From: CAG-791 sp963596015
GTDB taxonomy: Bacteria > Bacillota > Clostridia > Lachnospirales > Lachnospiraceae
Direction: 5' to 3'
DNA: 26,243 nucleotides
Assembly (NCBI GenBank): GCA_963596015.1
Contig: CAVBJS010000038.1
Location: 1-26,243, forward strand
Position 1 is the first letter of the stretch. Every line of letters starts with the position of its first letter. Shown piece by piece: positions 24,187 to 26,243 of this stretch. The position numbers and the translations under genes were made by a program. The notes under the pieces are model-generated. The model searched no databases, was not told the DNA's origin, and saw only the letters and a program-made list of their open reading frames with translations.

Positions 24187-25890
24187 TCATACCGCCGTTT
24201 CCGGTTTAAGGGATATCAATTCATCCCAGCTTTCAAAAACATATATCTGCCAGAAATAGCCATCCTCATAAACCGGCTCTATACCGTTCTCCTGCAGATA
24301 TCGGAATGTTTCTCTTTCGTCTCTGTCCACCAAAAGGAAAAAGGTTCCCTCCGGCATTGCATCGTGCGCTGTCTCCTGCAGCCATTTATGGGTAGTCAGC
24401 GTTGGGGCATCTACATCCCATAGTTCCAGATTCCCGTTGGTCAGTTCCGTCACCACATTGGCATTCCAGAAGGTAGCGCAGCCTTTGGTATAACCGGCTT
24501 CCTCCAGCCAATCTGCCACCTGTTCTATTCCCTCCGGTGCCCTGGGCGGATAGGATACGAAGTGCATCATGGTTTCCAGACTGCAGCACAGCATGGTCAC
24601 CAGGAATGCTATGGTCACCAGTTTCTCGCCATTTCGAAGTCTATAATTTTCCGTCTTTCCTTCTATGGCTATCACCAGAAAGCATACAGAAACCACCGGG
24701 ATCCAATAGCTGGCATTTTCGCCTCCACGGCCGTCCATCCAGGAAAAAACGATACCGTTGATCAAAACACAGGCAGGCAGCAGCGCCGCCGTAACCTGCT
24801 CTAAGAAAGAGAGCTGCTGTCTTCTCTTCCACAGCCGATATAGGCAAAACAGCAATGCACCGATCAGTACAAGGGAAAAAGCACTAAGCACCCCCTGCGG
24901 GGAGATCAGATCCACCGGGTGACTGCTGTAGGCCTCATTTTCCACTTTCCAGAAGCGGTCCATGGGATAGCCAAAAAGGCTGAGGAGATCACTCCAGGTC
25001 TGCAGCAGTGCCGACAGATCCAGGGATGTCCACTCCCGCCTGGTGGTCTCAAAATGGTAGATCTTTGACAATATACCCCTGTTTATCCCACAGCCTGCAA
25101 ATGCACCCACGGTTCCCACAACCGCGATCAGCAGCAGCCGTGCTTCCTTTGCTCCCCGCCCCGGAAACCTTCCCTCCCGGTGACTAGCCTTTCCATAAAG
25201 CCAGAAGCTTACTGCAAGAAAGGGTGCAAAGAAATTAAGTAAAATGCGAAGGCCGTTAAGACCGGCACAAAAACAGATAAGCAAAAGCAAGATCAGATGT
25301 ATGTTTCCGACAGGTAACCGCTTTTTCTTTTTTCCCGCATCATTTTCTGTGTCCCGGTATACTGCAAAACTCATTCCCAGGATCAATACGGTAAAGAAAA
25401 TGTGGACCATGTAAAAGCCGCCGAATATACAGTGAAATGTATACCAGTAGCCAAAGGGACACAGCAGGGCTGCTGCCCCGTAGATGCCCCATTTCCCCAG
25501 CCGCAGCTCTTTGGCACAGAATAAAAAGGCGCCTGTCATTACGGCCATCAGGAGCGCCTGAGCCGTTAACCTTGCCAACCGCCAGTGGGTAGGAAAAAGC
25601 CCCAGTCCCAGTTTAAAAAAGATCTGTTCGCAGAAAACCCGCAGTTCCGTGGAATAGTACCAGTTGGTGGAGAGAAATTTTCCCTCTTTGTTCAGCAGAT
25701 CCGCCAGCACCATCTCGGAGGCCATATCGCTGTCAAGGCAATGCCGCATATATACGTATTGCACCGCTAACACCGTCACATATGTCAATCCAAGGATGAG
25801 CCAGGGAATGTACTTTTCTCTTTCACCTTTATTTAATGGCAGCGTTTGACTACTGTCAGATTGCTTCTTTGCTTTCGTTGCTAATTTCAT
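24187..25890 (-). CDS. Polytopic GT-C-like membrane protein
   Basis: This protein of about 567 residues has many hydrophobic segments (near 29-49, 107-126, 134-152, 155-176, 198-213, 218-232, 253-268 and several between 335 and 455) and a soluble C-terminal domain of about 110 residues. After the first segment comes HCLDSDMASEMVLADLLNKEG (about 50-70), an Asp-x-Asp-containing extracytoplasmic loop as in lipid-phosphate-sugar-dependent GT-C enzymes, then STNWYYSTELRV. It may glycosylate a surface polymer or protein using a polyprenyl-phosphate sugar, but I recognise no precise family. The ATG at 25890 follows a GTG; upstream only GGGGAGAG is visible, at long spacing, so the start is uncertain. 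It is a single-gene unit, with a candidate promoter upstream and a terminator downstream. Confidence 0.65.
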   Translation of the reverse strand: MKLATKAKKQSDSSQTLPLNKGEREKYIPWLILGLTYVTVLAVQYVYMRHCLDSDMASEMVLADLLNKEGKFLSTNWYYSTELRVFCEQIFFKLGLGLFPTHWRLARLTAQALLMAVMTGAFLFCAKELRLGKWGIYGAAALLCPFGYWYTFHCIFGGFYMVHIFFTVLILGMSFAVYRDTENDAGKKKKRLPVGNIHLILLLLICFCAGLNGLRILLNFFAPFLAVSFWLYGKASHREGRFPGRGAKEARLLLIAVVGTVGAFAGCGINRGILSKIYHFETTRREWTSLDLSALLQTWSDLLSLFGYPMDRFWKVENEAYSSHPVDLISPQGVLSAFSLVLIGALLFCLYRLWKRRQQLSFLEQVTAALLPACVLINGIVFSWMDGRGGENASYWIPVVSVCFLVIAIEGKTENYRLRNGEKLVTIAFLVTMLCCSLETMMHFVSYPPRAPEGIEQVADWLEEAGYTKGCATFWNANVVTELTNGNLELWDVDAPTLTTHKWLQETAHDAMPEGTFFLLVDRDERETFRYLQENGIEPVYEDGYFWQIYVFESWDELISLKPETAV

Positions 25891-26002
25891 CACTCTTTTT
25901 CTACTCTCCCCAATAAAACAGTCCGGTATTGCTCTCCGCCAACTAACTGCAGGTATTGCCTTTCTTTTATGCTCTTTCAGTCAGCGTGAAATACCCGAGG
26001 AT

Positions 26003-26031
26003 AGTGTAACATCCGGGAAAATTAATGTAAA
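26003..26031 (-). promoter_or_regulatory. Candidate promoter of the GT-C-like gene
   Basis: TTTACA (26031-26026), 17 nt, then TACACT (26008-26003) on the minus strand. It would give a leader of about 105 nt before the ATG at 25890; nothing else is evident in 25891-26002. Confidence 0.5.
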
Positions 26032-26051
26032 CTTTTTCGAAGCTAGTGTCA

Positions 26052-26138
26052 CCCGGTCATGCACCGGAGCGCGGCGCATGATCTGCATCGAAGCCGCAGA
26101 AGTGTGAATTTGCGTTGCCCGGTCATGCACCGGAACGC
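26052..26138. repeat. Two 21-bp repeats containing a CCGGT/ACCGG hairpin
   Basis: Positions 26052-26072 and 26118-26138 are 20/21 identical, 66 bp apart. Each holds CCGGT-CATGC-ACCGG. The second sits within a longer stem TGCGTT/AACGCA (26111-26139). A GCGGC/GCCGC pair lies between them. No gene is visible in 26032-26243. Confidence 0.65.
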
Positions 26139-26217
26139 AGCAGATGTCTCGCACCTTGCACTTTGCGCCGTTTTGCTTTTGATCTGCCTCTCGCCTGCGG
26201 ATGGCCGGCCCGAACTC

Positions 26218-26242
26218 GCATCCCCGCCTGATGCGGGGATGC
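26218..26242. repeat. Strong 10-bp GC-rich hairpin at the window edge
   Basis: GCATCCCCGC and GCGGGGATGC pair perfectly around loop CTGAT. The loop recalls H3 of elements A and B, and CGCCTGCGGATGG at 26191-26203 recalls their shared tail, but the window ends before this can be tested. It may also be part of a neighbouring terminator. Confidence 0.5.
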
Positions 26243-26243
26243 T

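Noticed and set aside
1..26243. tRNA, rRNA, prophage or integrase genes
   Set aside because: None of the expected sequence signatures were seen on reading either strand.

Overview
The window looks like chromosomal DNA of a Gram-positive, Clostridia-type bacterium, most likely Lachnospiraceae. This is an inference from AGGAGG-like ribosome binding sites, a lipoprotein-anchored polyamine binding protein, the protein styles and the intergenic hairpins. Every gene I can support lies on the minus strand, so transcription runs from high to low coordinates.

From the high end: 25891-26243 is a repeat- and hairpin-rich gap with a candidate promoter. It leads into a polytopic GT-C-like membrane protein (24187-25890) that ends in a clear terminator. 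Directly after that is a promoter whose -10 box sits inside a perfect palindrome; it serves an M20 peptidase T-like gene (22629-23849). A strong promoter overlapping the end of that gene drives a spermidine/putrescine ABC importer, potA-potB-potC-potD (22535 to 18546), which ends in a strong terminator.

From about 18400 down to the window edge is a surface-glycan locus. A WbpP/Gne-like UDP-HexNAc 4-epimerase has its own promoter and terminator. It is followed by a long co-directional series: a formyltransferase-like protein, a DUF2334-type deacetylase-like protein, a double GT4 glycosyltransferase, a GT4, a second deacetylase-like protein, an AsnB-type amidotransferase, another GT4, a membrane-anchored SGNH protein, a second AsnB-type amidotransferase, a GT11-GT2 fusion, and a PglK/MsbA-like ABC flippase cut by the window edge. 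Together these predict a glycan built from HexNAc and probably fucose, perhaps amidated, formylated or otherwise modified, and flipped across the membrane by the ABC protein. No initiating phosphoglycosyltransferase or polymerase is in view.

The most unusual signal is non-coding. The epimerase leader (18179-18337) and the potC-potD gap (19724-19887) have different stem sequences but the same architecture: a Shine-Dalgarno-bearing segment duplicated 137-140 nt apart, with three hairpins in the same order between the copies and matching loop types. This looks like a structured RNA or repeat family placed just before start codons. A second theme is in-frame minisatellite DNA encoding low-complexity linkers in several proteins, including both fused glycosyltransferases.
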